Source: Micromonospora haikouensis
GTDB taxonomy: Bacteria > Actinomycetota > Actinomycetes > Mycobacteriales > Micromonosporaceae
Reading direction: 5' to 3'
NCBI RefSeq assembly: GCF_900091595.1
Contig: NZ_FMCW01000003.1
Span: 62,001-126,000, forward strand
DNA length: 64,000 bases
The notes under the pieces were generated by a model. The model was given only the letters and a program-made list of their open reading frames with translations. It was not told where the DNA came from and ran no database searches. This document shows, one piece after another, positions 1 to 8,308 of the stretch. The first letter of the stretch is position 1. Each line of letters begins with the position of its first letter. A program made the position numbers and the translations under genes.

Positions 1-148
1 GCGCGAGGACCGGGGCGAGCAGATCCAGGCCGCCGAACGGGAGGCCGCCCGGCAGCGGATCCTCGCCCAGGCCGAGGCGGAGCGGATACCCGCCGAGGAG
101 AGCACCCGGGCGAAGCCGGACCGGCGGTGGCAGCGTGAACAGCCCTGA
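1..148 (+). CDS. C-terminal end of a hypothetical protein (partial)
   Basis: An open frame enters from the left edge and stops at TGA 146-148. The visible 48 residues are rich in Glu, Ala, Arg and Gln with no prolines in the first half, so they probably form a charged helix or coiled coil. It overlaps the GTG start of the next gene by 14 nt, which points to translational coupling and a shared operon. The family cannot be named from this fragment. Confidence 0.55.
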   Translation, partial: REDRGEQIQAAEREAARQRILAQAEAERIPAEESTRAKPDRRWQREQP

Positions 149-1337
149 GCTGCTGCCGGTGGGCCGGCGGGTGGCGTACTGGCGGGGACGGCGGAGGCTG
201 TCGCAGCAGGTGTTCGCCGATCGGCTCGGCAGGTCGAAATCCTGGGTCGACAAGGTCGAGCGGGGTGTGCGGTCGCTGGACAAGGTGTCGACGTTGCGGG
301 ACATCGCCGCCGTGCTGCGGATCGACACCGCCGTGCTCCTCGGCCGGGACGCCCAGCCTGCCGCCACGGCCGAGCGGGTCGAGGGGGTGGCGCGGATCCG
401 GGAGGCCCTGTCGACGTACGAGATCGCTCTGGGTCGGCCGCCGGCCCGCCACGGTGCCGTGCCGGCGGACCGGTTGGCCCGGGACGTCGAGCACGCGTGG
501 GTGACGTTCCAGCATGCGCGGTATCCGCAGGTGATCGCCGCCGTGCCGGGCCTGCTGGCAGGCTTGCAGCGGGCCGCCGCCGACGATCCGGGGTGGGGTG
601 GGCCGCTGCTGGTGGAGGGATACCGGCTCGCCGCGTCGGTGCTGGTGAAGCTCGGCGAGGTGGAGCTGGGCTGGCTGGCGGCGGACCGGGCGATGGCCGC
701 CGCGACCGGCGATCCCGTGCTGGTGGCCGCCGCTGCGGTGCAGCTCGGCCAGGTGTTCCGCGCGGCGGGGCGGGCTCGGGCGGCGCAGTCGGCGGTGCTG
801 GCTGCGGCGTACCGGATCGCGCCGGCCGATCCGGCGGAGAGTGCCCCCGGGGCGTTGTCGTTGTGCGGGACGCTGCTGGTGCAGGGGGCCCTGTCGGCGG
901 CCCGCCGGGGCGACGACCGCGCCGCCGACGAGTTGCTCGACGAGGCCGCCGGCATGGCCGCCCGGGTAGGCGACGGCCAGGATCATCATCGGACCGCGTT
1001 CGGGCCGACGGCCGTGGACCTGGCCCGTGCCGCCGCAGCCCTCGACCTGGGCGACGCGGGCGGGGCGGTCGCCTGGCACGAGCGGACGACCAGGCGGGAC
1101 GGCTGGCGGTGGCTGCCGCTGGAGCACCGCGCGGCGCACCTGGTCGACGCGGCCCGCGCCTACGCCTGGGCCGACGACCCGGCCCGCGCGGGTCGGGTGC
1201 TGCTCGACGCGGACCGGCTGGCCCCCGCAGAGGTACGCCACCGGCCGGCCGCCCGGGAGGTGCTCGCCCAGATCGCCCGCGACCCGCACGCCCCGGCCGC
1301 GATCGTGCAGCTCGCCGTCGCCGTCGGGGTGACCTGA
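135..1337 (+). CDS. XRE-family helix-turn-helix regulator with TPR-like C-terminal region
   Basis: The 400-residue protein has an N-terminal XRE helix-turn-helix at about residues 10-65 (RLSQQVFADRLGRSKSWVDK followed by VERG), a DNA-binding domain. The remaining 320 residues are Ala/Leu/Arg-rich paired helices resembling the TPR-like sensor half of many actinobacterial XRE regulators. Such proteins are thought to control a neighbouring operon, often in response to a peptide or small molecule, but the ligand is unknown here. The GTG start overlaps the upstream gene, and a small Cys-containing gene follows after 2 nt, so the three are probably co-transcribed. Confidence 0.85.
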   Translation: MNSPELLPVGRRVAYWRGRRRLSQQVFADRLGRSKSWVDKVERGVRSLDKVSTLRDIAAVLRIDTAVLLGRDAQPAATAERVEGVARIREALSTYEIALGRPPARHGAVPADRLARDVEHAWVTFQHARYPQVIAAVPGLLAGLQRAAADDPGWGGPLLVEGYRLAASVLVKLGEVELGWLAADRAMAAATGDPVLVAAAAVQLGQVFRAAGRARAAQSAVLAAAYRIAPADPAESAPGALSLCGTLLVQGALSAARRGDDRAADELLDEAAGMAARVGDGQDHHRTAFGPTAVDLARAAAALDLGDAGGAVAWHERTTRRDGWRWLPLEHRAAHLVDAARAYAWADDPARAGRVLLDADRLAPAEVRHRPAAREVLAQIARDPHAPAAIVQLAVAVGVT

Positions 1338-1339
1338 GC

Positions 1340-1549
1340 ATGACCGGGCCGTTCCTGTCGCTGGCCCAGATCCGCAACCGGCTGATCCTGACCGCCAGGG
1401 CGGTGCTGCGCGATCATCGGGCCGGGCCGGACGGCCGCTGCCGGGTGTGCCGGGTTCCGGAGTGTCGCGTGGCGACCGCCGCCCGCAACGTCATCGACGC
1501 CGCCTCCGCCCGCCCCGCCGAGACGCAAGCGGACGACCGCTTGCGATAG
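1340..1549 (+). CDS. Small protein with a Cys cluster
   Basis: A 69-residue protein starts at ATG 1340, 2 nt after the XRE stop, so it is translationally coupled. It has a helical N-terminus and a central cluster CRVCRVPEC (C-x2-C-x4-C) that could bind a metal, although a fourth ligand is not obvious. I do not recognise the family. The tight coupling suggests it works with the XRE regulator, perhaps as a partner or target. A palindromic repeat begins 12 nt after its stop. Confidence 0.7.
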   Translation: MTGPFLSLAQIRNRLILTARAVLRDHRAGPDGRCRVCRVPECRVATAARNVIDAASARPAETQADDRLR

Positions 1550-1561
1550 GCGTAGACATGA

Positions 1562-1607
1562 ATCTTGGTACGAAGTGGCCCCCCTGGGGGCAGTTTCGTA
1601 CCAAGAT
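1562..1607. repeat. Palindromic repeat, family P, copy 1
   Basis: Outer arms ATCTTGGTACGAA (1562-1574) and TTCGTACCAAGAT (1595-1607) are perfect complements. They enclose a second stem GCCCCC/GGGGGC (1578-1583 and 1586-1591). The same element recurs at 11069-11118 and 63307-63358. Relative to the copy at 11069 this one is inverted. It lies just behind a gene end and could form a hairpin in RNA from either strand. Confidence 0.85.
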
Positions 1608-1671
1608 CTACCCATTGATTGGCGGGAGCCGCCGGAGAGCAGCGTGATCAAGGCAGGCGGGTCGAGGCAGG

Positions 1672-1872
1672 TCACCGCTTGTCGTGCTCGCGGTCGGTCA
1701 GCAGCAGGTCGAGGGGCGACACCTCGGACGGCACGTCGTAACGGGGTAGCCGGTCGAGGTCGCTCGTGGTGGCCACCTTGAGGCGGATCACCCCGTTGGC
1801 CACCAGGGACGCGTATCTGCCGGGCGCCCCCGGACCCGGCAGCAGCACGGCGCTCACCGGCTCCGGCGTCAC
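1672..1872 (-). CDS. Small hypothetical protein coupled to map
   Basis: A 66-residue frame begins with GTG two nucleotides after the methionine aminopeptidase stop. It contains alternating hydrophobic and charged segments (PGRYASLVANGVIRL and DLDRLPRYDVP) and ends in a charged tail. I do not recognise a domain. Coding use like that of its neighbours and the tight spacing support a real gene translated by coupling. It is below the size at which sequence alone is decisive. Confidence 0.5.
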   Translation of the reverse strand: MTPEPVSAVLLPGPGAPGRYASLVANGVIRLKVATTSDLDRLPRYDVPSEVSPLDLLLTDREHDKR

Positions 1873-1874
1873 GA

Positions 1875-2651
1875 CTACGCCTGCCTCGGGAGGGTGAGGA
1901 TCTCCGCCCCGTCCTCGGTGATGGCGATCGTGTGCTCGCTGTGCGCCGTACGGCAGCCCGTCTTGCTGCGCAGCGTCCATCCGTCTTCGTCGGTGATCAG
2001 CTCGTCGGTGTCCGCCATGATCCACGGCTCCAGGGCCAGCAGCAGCCCGGGGCGCAGCTTGTAGCCCCGGCCGGGTCGCCCGGTGTTGGACACGTGCGGG
2101 TCCTGGTGCATGGTCGACCCGACGCCGTGCCCGCCGAACTGGGTGTTGACCGAGTAGCCGGCAGACTGCAACGTCGTGCCGATGGCGTGGGAGATGTCGC
2201 CGATGCGCGCGCCGGGCCCGGCGGCGGCGATGCCGGCGGCGAGCGCACGTTCGGTCGCGGCGATCAGCGCCACGCTCTCCGCGGGCTTCGAGTCGCCGAC
2301 GATGAAGCTGATCGCGGAGTCGGCGACGACGCCGCCCACGGAGACGGCGAGGTCGAGGGAGAGCAGGTCGCCGTCGGCGAGCGCGTAGTCGTGGGGCAGC
2401 CCGTGCAGCACGGCGTCGTTGACGGAGGTGCAGATGTAGTGGCCGAAGGGTCCGCGCCCGAAGGACGGCGCGTAGTCGACGTAGCAGGACGAGGCCCCGG
2501 CCTCGACGATCATGGCCTGGGCCCACCGGTCGATGTCGAGGAGGTTGGTGCCCACCTCGCAGCGGCCCTTGAGCGTCTGGAGGATGTCGGCGACCAGGGC
2601 GCCGGCCTCCCGCGCCCGGGGCAGTTGGGTGGGGCTCAGGATCTCGATCAT
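1875..2651 (-). CDS. map: Type I methionine aminopeptidase
   Basis: The 258-residue cytoplasmic enzyme removes the initiator Met from nascent proteins with a dinuclear metal centre. Hallmarks of the pita-bread fold are present: HGLP near the substrate pocket, the Asp ligands in LSLDLAVS and the following strand, GGHGVGSTMHQDP with a ligand His, LEPWI with a ligand Glu, and TAHSEHTI near the end. The start is ATG 2651 (MIEILSPTQL); the open frame runs further up but overlaps the divergent promoter. It diverges from an XRE regulator gene over a 66-bp region with repeated motifs. Since actinobacteria often carry several map genes, this may be an accessory copy under its own repressor. Confidence 0.92.
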   Translation of the reverse strand: MIEILSPTQLPRAREAGALVADILQTLKGRCEVGTNLLDIDRWAQAMIVEAGASSCYVDYAPSFGRGPFGHYICTSVNDAVLHGLPHDYALADGDLLSLDLAVSVGGVVADSAISFIVGDSKPAESVALIAATERALAAGIAAAGPGARIGDISHAIGTTLQSAGYSVNTQFGGHGVGSTMHQDPHVSNTGRPGRGYKLRPGLLLALEPWIMADTDELITDEDGWTLRSKTGCRTAHSEHTIAITEDGAEILTLPRQA

Positions 2652-2717
2652 GCGGCGCCTTCCTCGTGCCACCAATAACTATCCCGGCCATACTATCCCG
2701 GTACTAGAATCGGCCGC
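2652..2717. promoter_or_regulatory. Divergent promoter with direct-repeat operator
   Basis: Between map (minus) and the XRE gene (plus), ACTATCCCGG occurs at 2678-2687 and again at 2692-2701, a 14-bp period. A -10 box TAGAAT (2705-2710) sits 7 nt before ATG 2718, so the XRE gene is probably leaderless. The repeats fall where the -35 region should be. This suits autorepression by the adjacent XRE protein. Confidence 0.6.
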
Positions 2718-3050
2718 ATGGTCAGGTTGCCGCTCACCCCCGAGGAGGTCGAGCGCGGGCAGCGCCTCGGCGCCCTGCTGCGCCACGCCCGGGGGGACCG
2801 CTCGATGCTCCACACCGCGCTCGACGCCCGCGTCTCGCCGGAGACCCTTCGCAAGATCGAGTCGGGGCGCGTGGCGACCCCGGCCTTCTCGACCATCGCG
2901 GCGATCGCCGACGTCCTCGGCCTCTCCCTCGACGCCGTGTGGGCCGAAATCAACCGGGCCGAGATCAACAAGGCCGAGGTCGACAGGCCCGTGCGCGCCA
3001 TCGAGCCGACCGACCCCCGCCGCCACGCACCCGAGCGGCTCGCCTCGTAG
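2718..3050 (+). CDS. Small XRE-family transcriptional regulator
   Basis: The 110-residue protein is almost entirely one XRE helix-turn-helix at about residues 13-75 (RLGALLRHARG, VSPETLRKIESG, TIAAIADVLGLSLDAVWAEI). The tail is basic and probably disordered. It probably binds the ACTATCCCGG repeats in its own promoter and controls the divergent methionine aminopeptidase gene. The ATG at 2718 is the likely leaderless start. It is too short for a ligand domain, so it may act as a simple repressor. Confidence 0.85.
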   Translation: MVRLPLTPEEVERGQRLGALLRHARGDRSMLHTALDARVSPETLRKIESGRVATPAFSTIAAIADVLGLSLDAVWAEINRAEINKAEVDRPVRAIEPTDPRRHAPERLAS

Positions 3051-3075
3051 CAGCCGCCGAAAGGCTCGGGAAAGC

Positions 3076-4329
3076 TCAGCGCGCCAGCGAGGCGTACACG
3101 TCGATGAGGCGCTTGGTGACCACGTCGGGGTGGAACGTGCGCTCGTAGCGCAACCGCGCCGGGGCGGCCAGCGCCGCCGCGCCCGCGCGGGCGACCGGCA
3201 GCGCGGCGGCCATCGCGGCCGGCTCCGGGGCCACCACCCAGCCCGTCTCGCCCTCCTGCACCCCGTGCGGCAGCGGGACGCGGCCCGCCCCGGGGGCGGC
3301 CGTGGCGACGGCGGCCGGGCCGGTGCCGGCGGGCTCGCGGGGGGCGTCCGCGCCGACGAGGTACGGGATGCCGCCGAGGGCGGTGCCGAGCACCGGCCGC
3401 CCGCTGGCCAGCGCCTCGATGATCACCGTGGGCAACACGTCGTGCCAGGTGGACGCGGCGATGATCACCGCGCTGGCGTCGATGGCGGCGCGCACCCCGG
3501 CGCGGTCCAGCGGCCCGAGGTAGGTGACGTCGGCGCGTTCGGCGGCGGCGGCCTCGGCCAGGTGGCGCAGCTCGCCGTCCCCGGCGATGCGCAGCGGCCC
3601 GAGGGCGCCGTCCGGGTGCCGCCGCCAGGCGTCCAGCAGCAGCCCCAGCCCCTTCTCGGGCGAGAGCCGCGCCATGTAGAGGAAGCCGTCGCCCAGCGGC
3701 GCGGGGGTGCCCGGGTCGGGGATGCCGTTGGGCTTCACCACGATCCGCTCCGCCGGCACCCCGTAGTCGCGCAGGTGGTCGCCGACGGCGCTGGTGAGGG
3801 CGATGAACCGGTCCACCGAGTGCCAGGTGCCCCGGTGCACGGCCAGGGTGGTGGCCATCAGCGCGCTCTGCGCCCGCGACCCCCGGTAGCACCGGTGCAC
3901 GATCGCCGGCACGCCGAGCGCCCGGCCCCGGCAGTCCTGGCAGATCACCCCGTCGCGGAAGTAGAGCCCGGAGGAGCAGACCTGCCGGTAGTTGTGCACC
4001 GTCTGCACCACCGGCACATTGTGCTTGTGCGCGGTCCGCACCACCCAGGGCGAGAGCAGGGGGTACGGGTTGTGCAGGTGCAGCACGTCCGGCCGGTGCT
4101 CGGTGATGAGCCGGCTCAGCTCCTGCTGGGCGCGGGGGGCGTAGATCGGGGAGATCGGCAGCAGCGCCTTCGCCGTCTTCGGCAGGCTCGGGATCTCGTC
4201 GGAGCTGCGCAGGAACGGCAGCACCTCCACCCCCGCCGCGCGGAGCTGGGCGATCTCCGCGTCGACGATGGTGTTCTCGCCGGACGGCTGGGCTTCCCGG
4301 TACCGGTTGTGCGCCACCACGATTCTCAC
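3076..4329 (-). CDS. Family 4 glycosyltransferase (GT-B fold)
   Basis: The 417-residue protein transfers a sugar from a nucleotide donor, probably in cell-surface polysaccharide or glycolipid synthesis. The N-terminal Rossmann half has the acceptor-side DVLHLHNPYPLLS. The C-terminal half has the donor-binding FLYMARLSPEKGLGLLLDAW, then IIAAS and PTVIIEALASGRPVLGT with the retaining-GT4 Glu pair. A Cys-rich insertion (VCSSGLYF...CQDCRG) could hold a metal. A Pro/Ala-rich insertion of about 30 residues before GETGWVV is unusual. The GTG at 4329 (VRIVVAHNRY) is chosen because the usual first strand begins there. The gene is divergent from the Fpg gene with only 24 bp between starts. Confidence 0.85.
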   Translation of the reverse strand: MRIVVAHNRYREAQPSGENTIVDAEIAQLRAAGVEVLPFLRSSDEIPSLPKTAKALLPISPIYAPRAQQELSRLITEHRPDVLHLHNPYPLLSPWVVRTAHKHNVPVVQTVHNYRQVCSSGLYFRDGVICQDCRGRALGVPAIVHRCYRGSRAQSALMATTLAVHRGTWHSVDRFIALTSAVGDHLRDYGVPAERIVVKPNGIPDPGTPAPLGDGFLYMARLSPEKGLGLLLDAWRRHPDGALGPLRIAGDGELRHLAEAAAAERADVTYLGPLDRAGVRAAIDASAVIIAASTWHDVLPTVIIEALASGRPVLGTALGGIPYLVGADAPREPAGTGPAAVATAAPGAGRVPLPHGVQEGETGWVVAPEPAAMAAALPVARAGAAALAAPARLRYERTFHPDVVTKRLIDVYASLAR

Positions 4330-4353
4330 GGGGATGAAGGCTACCGTTGAACG

Positions 4354-5214
4354 ATGCCCGAACTTCCCGAGGTGGAAGCGCTCGCCGGCTACCTGCGGGA
4401 GCGCGCCGTGTCCCGGCGCGTCGACCGGGTCGAGGTCGCCGCGATCAGCGCCCTGAAGACGTACGATCCGGCGCCCTCCGCCGTGTCGGGGCGCACGGTG
4501 ACCGACGCGCGGCGGCACGGCAAGTTCCTCGACGTCGTCTTCGACGGCGACCTGCACCTAGTGGTGCACCTGGCGCGGGCCGGCTGGCTGCACTACCGGG
4601 AGTCGTTCCCGTCCGGTGTGCCGCTGCGCCCCGGCAAGGGGCCGATCGCGCTGCGGGTGCGGCTCGACGACGGCTCCGGCTTCGACCTGACCGAGGCGGG
4701 CACCCAGAAGAAGCTGGCCGCCTACCTGGTGGCCGACCCGGCGACGGTGCCGGGGGTGGCGAAGCTCGGCCCGGACGCGCTCGCCGCCGACCTGCCCACG
4801 TTCGCCGCGCGCATCCGCAGCCGGCGGGGCCAGGTCAAGGGGGTGCTGACGGACCAGTCGGTGCTGGCCGGGGTCGGCAACGCGTACTCCGACGAGATCC
4901 TGCACGCGGCGAAGCTGTCGCCGTTCGCGCTGACCGACCGGCTCACCGACGATCAGGTCGCCGCCCTGCACGGGGCGACCGGGCGGGTGCTGGGCGACGC
5001 GGTGTCCCGGTCGCTGGGACACCGGGCGGCGGAACTGAAGGGCGAGAAGCGTTCGGGGCTGGCCGTGCACGCCCGCACCGGCCTGCCGTGCCCCGTCTGC
5101 GGCGATACGGTCCGGGAGGTCAGTTTCGCCGATTCGAGCCTGCAATATTGCCCGACCTGTCAGACCGGCGGGAAGCCGTTGGCTGACCGACGGTTGTCGC
5201 GAATCGTACGGTGA
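4354..5214 (+). CDS. Formamidopyrimidine-DNA glycosylase family protein (Fpg/Nei)
   Basis: The 286-residue base-excision repair enzyme removes oxidised bases and nicks the abasic site. The mature N-terminus PELPEVEAL supplies the catalytic Pro and Glu, and HGKFLDV carries the beta-hairpin Lys. The helix-two-turn-helix segment includes GVGNAYSDEILH. A C-terminal zinc finger is present (CPVC and CPTC). About 15 residues follow the last Cys pair, longer than in typical Fpg. The choice between Fpg and Nei cannot be made from motifs alone. A -10 TACCGT (4342-4347) is 6 nt before ATG 4354, so the transcript is probably leaderless. Confidence 0.9.
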   Translation: MPELPEVEALAGYLRERAVSRRVDRVEVAAISALKTYDPAPSAVSGRTVTDARRHGKFLDVVFDGDLHLVVHLARAGWLHYRESFPSGVPLRPGKGPIALRVRLDDGSGFDLTEAGTQKKLAAYLVADPATVPGVAKLGPDALAADLPTFAARIRSRRGQVKGVLTDQSVLAGVGNAYSDEILHAAKLSPFALTDRLTDDQVAALHGATGRVLGDAVSRSLGHRAAELKGEKRSGLAVHARTGLPCPVCGDTVREVSFADSSLQYCPTCQTGGKPLADRRLSRIVR

Positions 5215-5468
5215 GTAACGACACCCGGGGGTTACGGAGGGGATTCGCCTCCGGAGCGCCGATCCTCCCGGTCCGCGCCTCTACCCGGTCCGTCATCCAT
5301 CGGTATAGTGGCCCGGTCCCCGGCTTTTCGCACCTGAGGTGGAGCCGGCCGGATCCCATGCGGCGCACTGGGCGCGAACTCCCTCGGGTCGACGTCCGGC
5401 GCGGGCCCCGCGTGGGAAACTGAACGGTGGGCGACCCGGGCCCTCACTGCGAGTGAGCGGCGCGCGTC
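5215..5468 (+). promoter_or_regulatory. Upstream region of the sugar transferase gene
   Basis: This 254-bp gap holds no gene that I can support. It contains a short hairpin CGGAGG...CCTCCG at about 5235-5253 that could end fpg transcription. A near-consensus -10 TATAGT lies at 5304-5309. A 15-bp palindrome CTCACT-GCG-AGTGAG spans 5443-5457, a dozen bases before ATG 5469. If TATAGT is used, the mRNA leader is about 150 nt. The palindrome could be an operator or a leader hairpin. Confidence 0.4.
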
Positions 5469-7052
5469 ATGCGGGAGGACATGGGTGAGGTGACGACTAG
5501 CCTCCAGCGCCCGGTAACCAACACAGGCCGGAGCCAACTCGTGCGGCACGTCGACAGCTTCGAGATCCAGCCGCCGACACCGCCGTCCCACAACGGTGTC
5601 CCCCGGTCGGCGTGGGCGCGGGCCCGCCGGCGCGTCTCCCGCTGGCACCGCCCCTACACGGCCGCCCTGCTGCTGGTCGACTTCCTCGCCGTGGTGCTGG
5701 CCGACTGGGCCGCGCAGGAGGCATTCGGGCAGGCCCGGGCCGGCTTCTACAACGCCCAGGCGGACCCGACCTGGTTCTACACGGTCGCGTTCCTGCTGCT
5801 GCCGCTCGGCTGGCTGGTCATCCTCTGGGGCAACCGGGCCTACGACCGGCGTTACATGGGGCTCGGGCCGGACGAGTTCAAACGGGTGATCCGTGCCGGC
5901 GTGGCGGTGGCCGCCACCGTCTCGTTCATCGCGTTCGCCACCAAGACCGACCTGTCCCGTTACACCGTCGGTTTCGCGCTGCTCGGGGCGTTGGTGCTGA
6001 TCCTGTTCGGCCGCATCCTGGCCCGGTTCACCCTGCACGCGGTGCGCCGCCGGGTCGGCCAGGCCGGGCACCGGATGGTGCTGGTCGGCACCCTGCCGGA
6101 GTGCCTGGAGGTCTACACCGCGGTCACCCGCAACCCGAGCGCCGGGCTGGTCCCGGTGGCCATCCACATCACCGACGGCTACGCGGCGGCCCGGGGCATC
6201 CAGACCCCCGTCCCGGTGTACGCGGGCCGCGACGTCCTCGCCCTGGTGCGGGAGGTCGGCGGCGACACGATCGCGGTCTGCGGCTCCGCCAGCGCCGAGC
6301 CGGGCGAGCTGCGCCGGCTGGCCTGGCAGCTCGAAGGCTCCGGCGTCGACCTGGTGGTGGCCCCGCAGCTCACCGACATCGCCGGCCCCCGAGTGCACAT
6401 CCGCCCCATCGAGGGGCTGCCGCTGCTGCACGTCGAGGAGCCGACCCTGTCGGGCCCGGCGCTGCTGGCCAAGAACCTGATGGACCGGGTCGCCGCCGGC
6501 CTCGGCCTGCTCCTGCTCGTGCCGGTGTTCCTGGCGATCGGGGCGGCCATCCGGCTCTCCGACCCCGGCCCCGTCTTCTTCCGCCAGCCCCGGGTCGGCC
6601 ACGAGGGCCGCACGTTCCGGGTGTGGAAGTTCCGCACCATGTACGTCGACGCCGAGGACCGGCTCGCCGGCCTGGTCGACCAGAACGAGACCGACGGCAT
6701 GCTGTTCAAGATGAAGCACGACCCCCGGGTCTTCCCGGTGGGCCGCTTCCTGCGGGCCTCCTCGCTCGACGAGCTGCCCCAGTTGATCAACGTGCTGTGG
6801 GGCGAGATGTCGCTGGTGGGGCCGCGTCCGCTGCCCGCCGACGACGGCGACTTCCTCGGCGACGTGCGCCGCCGGCTGCTGGTGCGGCCCGGCATGACGG
6901 GGCTGTGGCAGGTCTCCGGCCGCTCCGACCTGTCCTGGGACGAGGCCGTCCGGCTCGACCTCTACTACGTCGACAACTGGTCTTTGGCATACGACCTGAG
7001 CATCCTGTGGCGCACGGTGGGCGTGGTGCTGGCCCGCAAGGGCGCGTACTAG
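5469..7052 (+). CDS. Polyprenyl glycosylphosphotransferase (bacterial sugar transferase)
   Basis: The 527-residue integral membrane enzyme starts polysaccharide assembly by moving a sugar-1-phosphate onto undecaprenyl phosphate. After a roughly 55-residue cytoplasmic lead come four hydrophobic segments, a CoA-binding-like central domain, and the C-terminal sugar transferase domain (about residues 330-527). That domain has KNLMDRVAAGLGLLLLVPVF, VGHEGRTFRVWKFRTM, SLDELPQLINVLWGEMSLVG, PRP and GMTGLWQVSGR. ATG 5469, ATG 5481 and GTG 5490 are in-frame starts, and the choice changes little. With the GT4 gene it hints at a local exopolysaccharide function. Confidence 0.92.
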   Translation: MREDMGEVTTSLQRPVTNTGRSQLVRHVDSFEIQPPTPPSHNGVPRSAWARARRRVSRWHRPYTAALLLVDFLAVVLADWAAQEAFGQARAGFYNAQADPTWFYTVAFLLLPLGWLVILWGNRAYDRRYMGLGPDEFKRVIRAGVAVAATVSFIAFATKTDLSRYTVGFALLGALVLILFGRILARFTLHAVRRRVGQAGHRMVLVGTLPECLEVYTAVTRNPSAGLVPVAIHITDGYAAARGIQTPVPVYAGRDVLALVREVGGDTIAVCGSASAEPGELRRLAWQLEGSGVDLVVAPQLTDIAGPRVHIRPIEGLPLLHVEEPTLSGPALLAKNLMDRVAAGLGLLLLVPVFLAIGAAIRLSDPGPVFFRQPRVGHEGRTFRVWKFRTMYVDAEDRLAGLVDQNETDGMLFKMKHDPRVFPVGRFLRASSLDELPQLINVLWGEMSLVGPRPLPADDGDFLGDVRRRLLVRPGMTGLWQVSGRSDLSWDEAVRLDLYYVDNWSLAYDLSILWRTVGVVLARKGAY

Positions 7053-7084
7053 CGCGCGGCGACGACAGCCGTCAGGATCGCGGG

Positions 7085-8308
7085 GTGGCTGGCAACCTCT
7101 CCGCCGTGCTCGGCGTCGTCTCCCTGGTCACCGCGCTGGGCGCCGCCCTGTACGCGGTGGTCCGGCTGCGCGCCCGCCGGGGCATCGCCACCGCCACCCA
7201 GCGGGCCACCTACGAGGTGCTGCACACCGCCGGGCTGGCCGCCGAGCCGCTGCGTACGGGCCTGAGCGCGGCGGGCGCGGCGAAGGCCGTACGCCATCTG
7301 CGGGCCCTCGTCGGCGCGGCCGGGCTGGCCCTGACGGACCGGGACGCGCTGCTCGCCCTCGACGGGCGCGGCACGCACCACGCCGACCAGCTCGTCGCGG
7401 CGGCCCGGCGGGCGGCCTCCGGCGGGCGGTCCACGGTGCTGGGGGAGGCGGAGCTGCACTGCGACCGGGTCGACTGCCCGGTGCGGGGCGCGATGGTCGC
7501 GCCGCTGCGCGCCGACGGCCGGGTGGTCGGCGCGCTGATCGCCGTCGCCGACGGCCCGCCCGCCCCGGGGCTGGTGCAGGCCACCCTGGAGACGGCGCAC
7601 TGGGCCGGCAACCAGCTCGCCCTGGCCGAGCTGGACGCCTCCCGGGAGCGGCTGGCCCGCGCCGAGGTACGCGCGCTGCGCGCCCAGATCAGCCCGCACT
7701 TCATCTACAACGCGCTGACCGCCATCGGCTCCTTCGTGCGCACCGACCCGGAACGGGCCCGAGAGCTGATCCTGGAGTTCGCCGAGTTCACCCGCTACTC
7801 CTTCCGGGCGCACGGCGAGTTCACCACCCTCGCGGAGGAACTGCGCTCGATCGACCGCTATCTGACCATCGAGCGGGCCCGGTTCGGCGACCGGCTGCAG
7901 GTGCGGTTGCAGATCGCCCCGGAGGTGCTGCCGGTGACCCTGCCGTTCCTCTGCCTCCAGCCGTTGGTGGAGAACGCCGTCCGGCACGGGTTGTCCCGCA
8001 AGCCCGGCACCGGCATGGTGAGCATCGAGGCCCGCGACGCGGGTGCCGAATGCCACATCACGGTGGAGGACGACGGAGTGGGCATGGACCCGACGACACT
8101 GACCGCCGGCATCGCCGAGCTGGCCGGGGCCGGCAGCGACCCCGCCGACGACCCGGGCCAGCACGTCGGCCTGTCGAACGTCGACGAGCGGCTCCGCTCG
8201 GCCTTCGGGGACCGGTTCGGCCTGGTCGTCGAGACGGGCCTCGGTTCGGGCACGAAGGTGAGCATGCGGGTGCCGAAGTTCCACCCCGGTGTGCGGGTCG
8301 CCTCGTGA
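7085..8308 (+). CDS. LytS-type sensor histidine kinase
   Basis: The 407-residue kinase has one N-terminal membrane segment, a GAF-like middle region (about 45-180) and a LytS/YehU-type kinase core. QISPHFIYNAL contains the phosphorylated His (about residue 205). ENAVRHGL is the N box, EDDGVGM and GLSNVDERL are ATP-binding glycine boxes. It overlaps the LytTR response regulator by 4 nt (GTGA), so the two form one unit. LytS/LytTR pairs with a single-TM sensor are often linked to carboxylate uptake (BtsSR and YpdAB in E. coli sense pyruvate). Here two acetate-type symporter operons lie within 13 kb. Confidence 0.88.
   Translation: MAGNLSAVLGVVSLVTALGAALYAVVRLRARRGIATATQRATYEVLHTAGLAAEPLRTGLSAAGAAKAVRHLRALVGAAGLALTDRDALLALDGRGTHHADQLVAAARRAASGGRSTVLGEAELHCDRVDCPVRGAMVAPLRADGRVVGALIAVADGPPAPGLVQATLETAHWAGNQLALAELDASRERLARAEVRALRAQISPHFIYNALTAIGSFVRTDPERARELILEFAEFTRYSFRAHGEFTTLAEELRSIDRYLTIERARFGDRLQVRLQIAPEVLPVTLPFLCLQPLVENAVRHGLSRKPGTGMVSIEARDAGAECHITVEDDGVGMDPTTLTAGIAELAGAGSDPADDPGQHVGLSNVDERLRSAFGDRFGLVVETGLGSGTKVSMRVPKFHPGVRVAS

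Noticed and set aside
1447..1647. 66-residue ORF reading through palindrome copy 1
   Set aside because: It lies in another frame over a better supported small gene and has no ribosome site.
2512..4350. 612-residue plus-strand ORF over map, XRE and GT4 genes
   Set aside because: It is a GC-driven shadow; the other frames carry conserved enzyme motifs.
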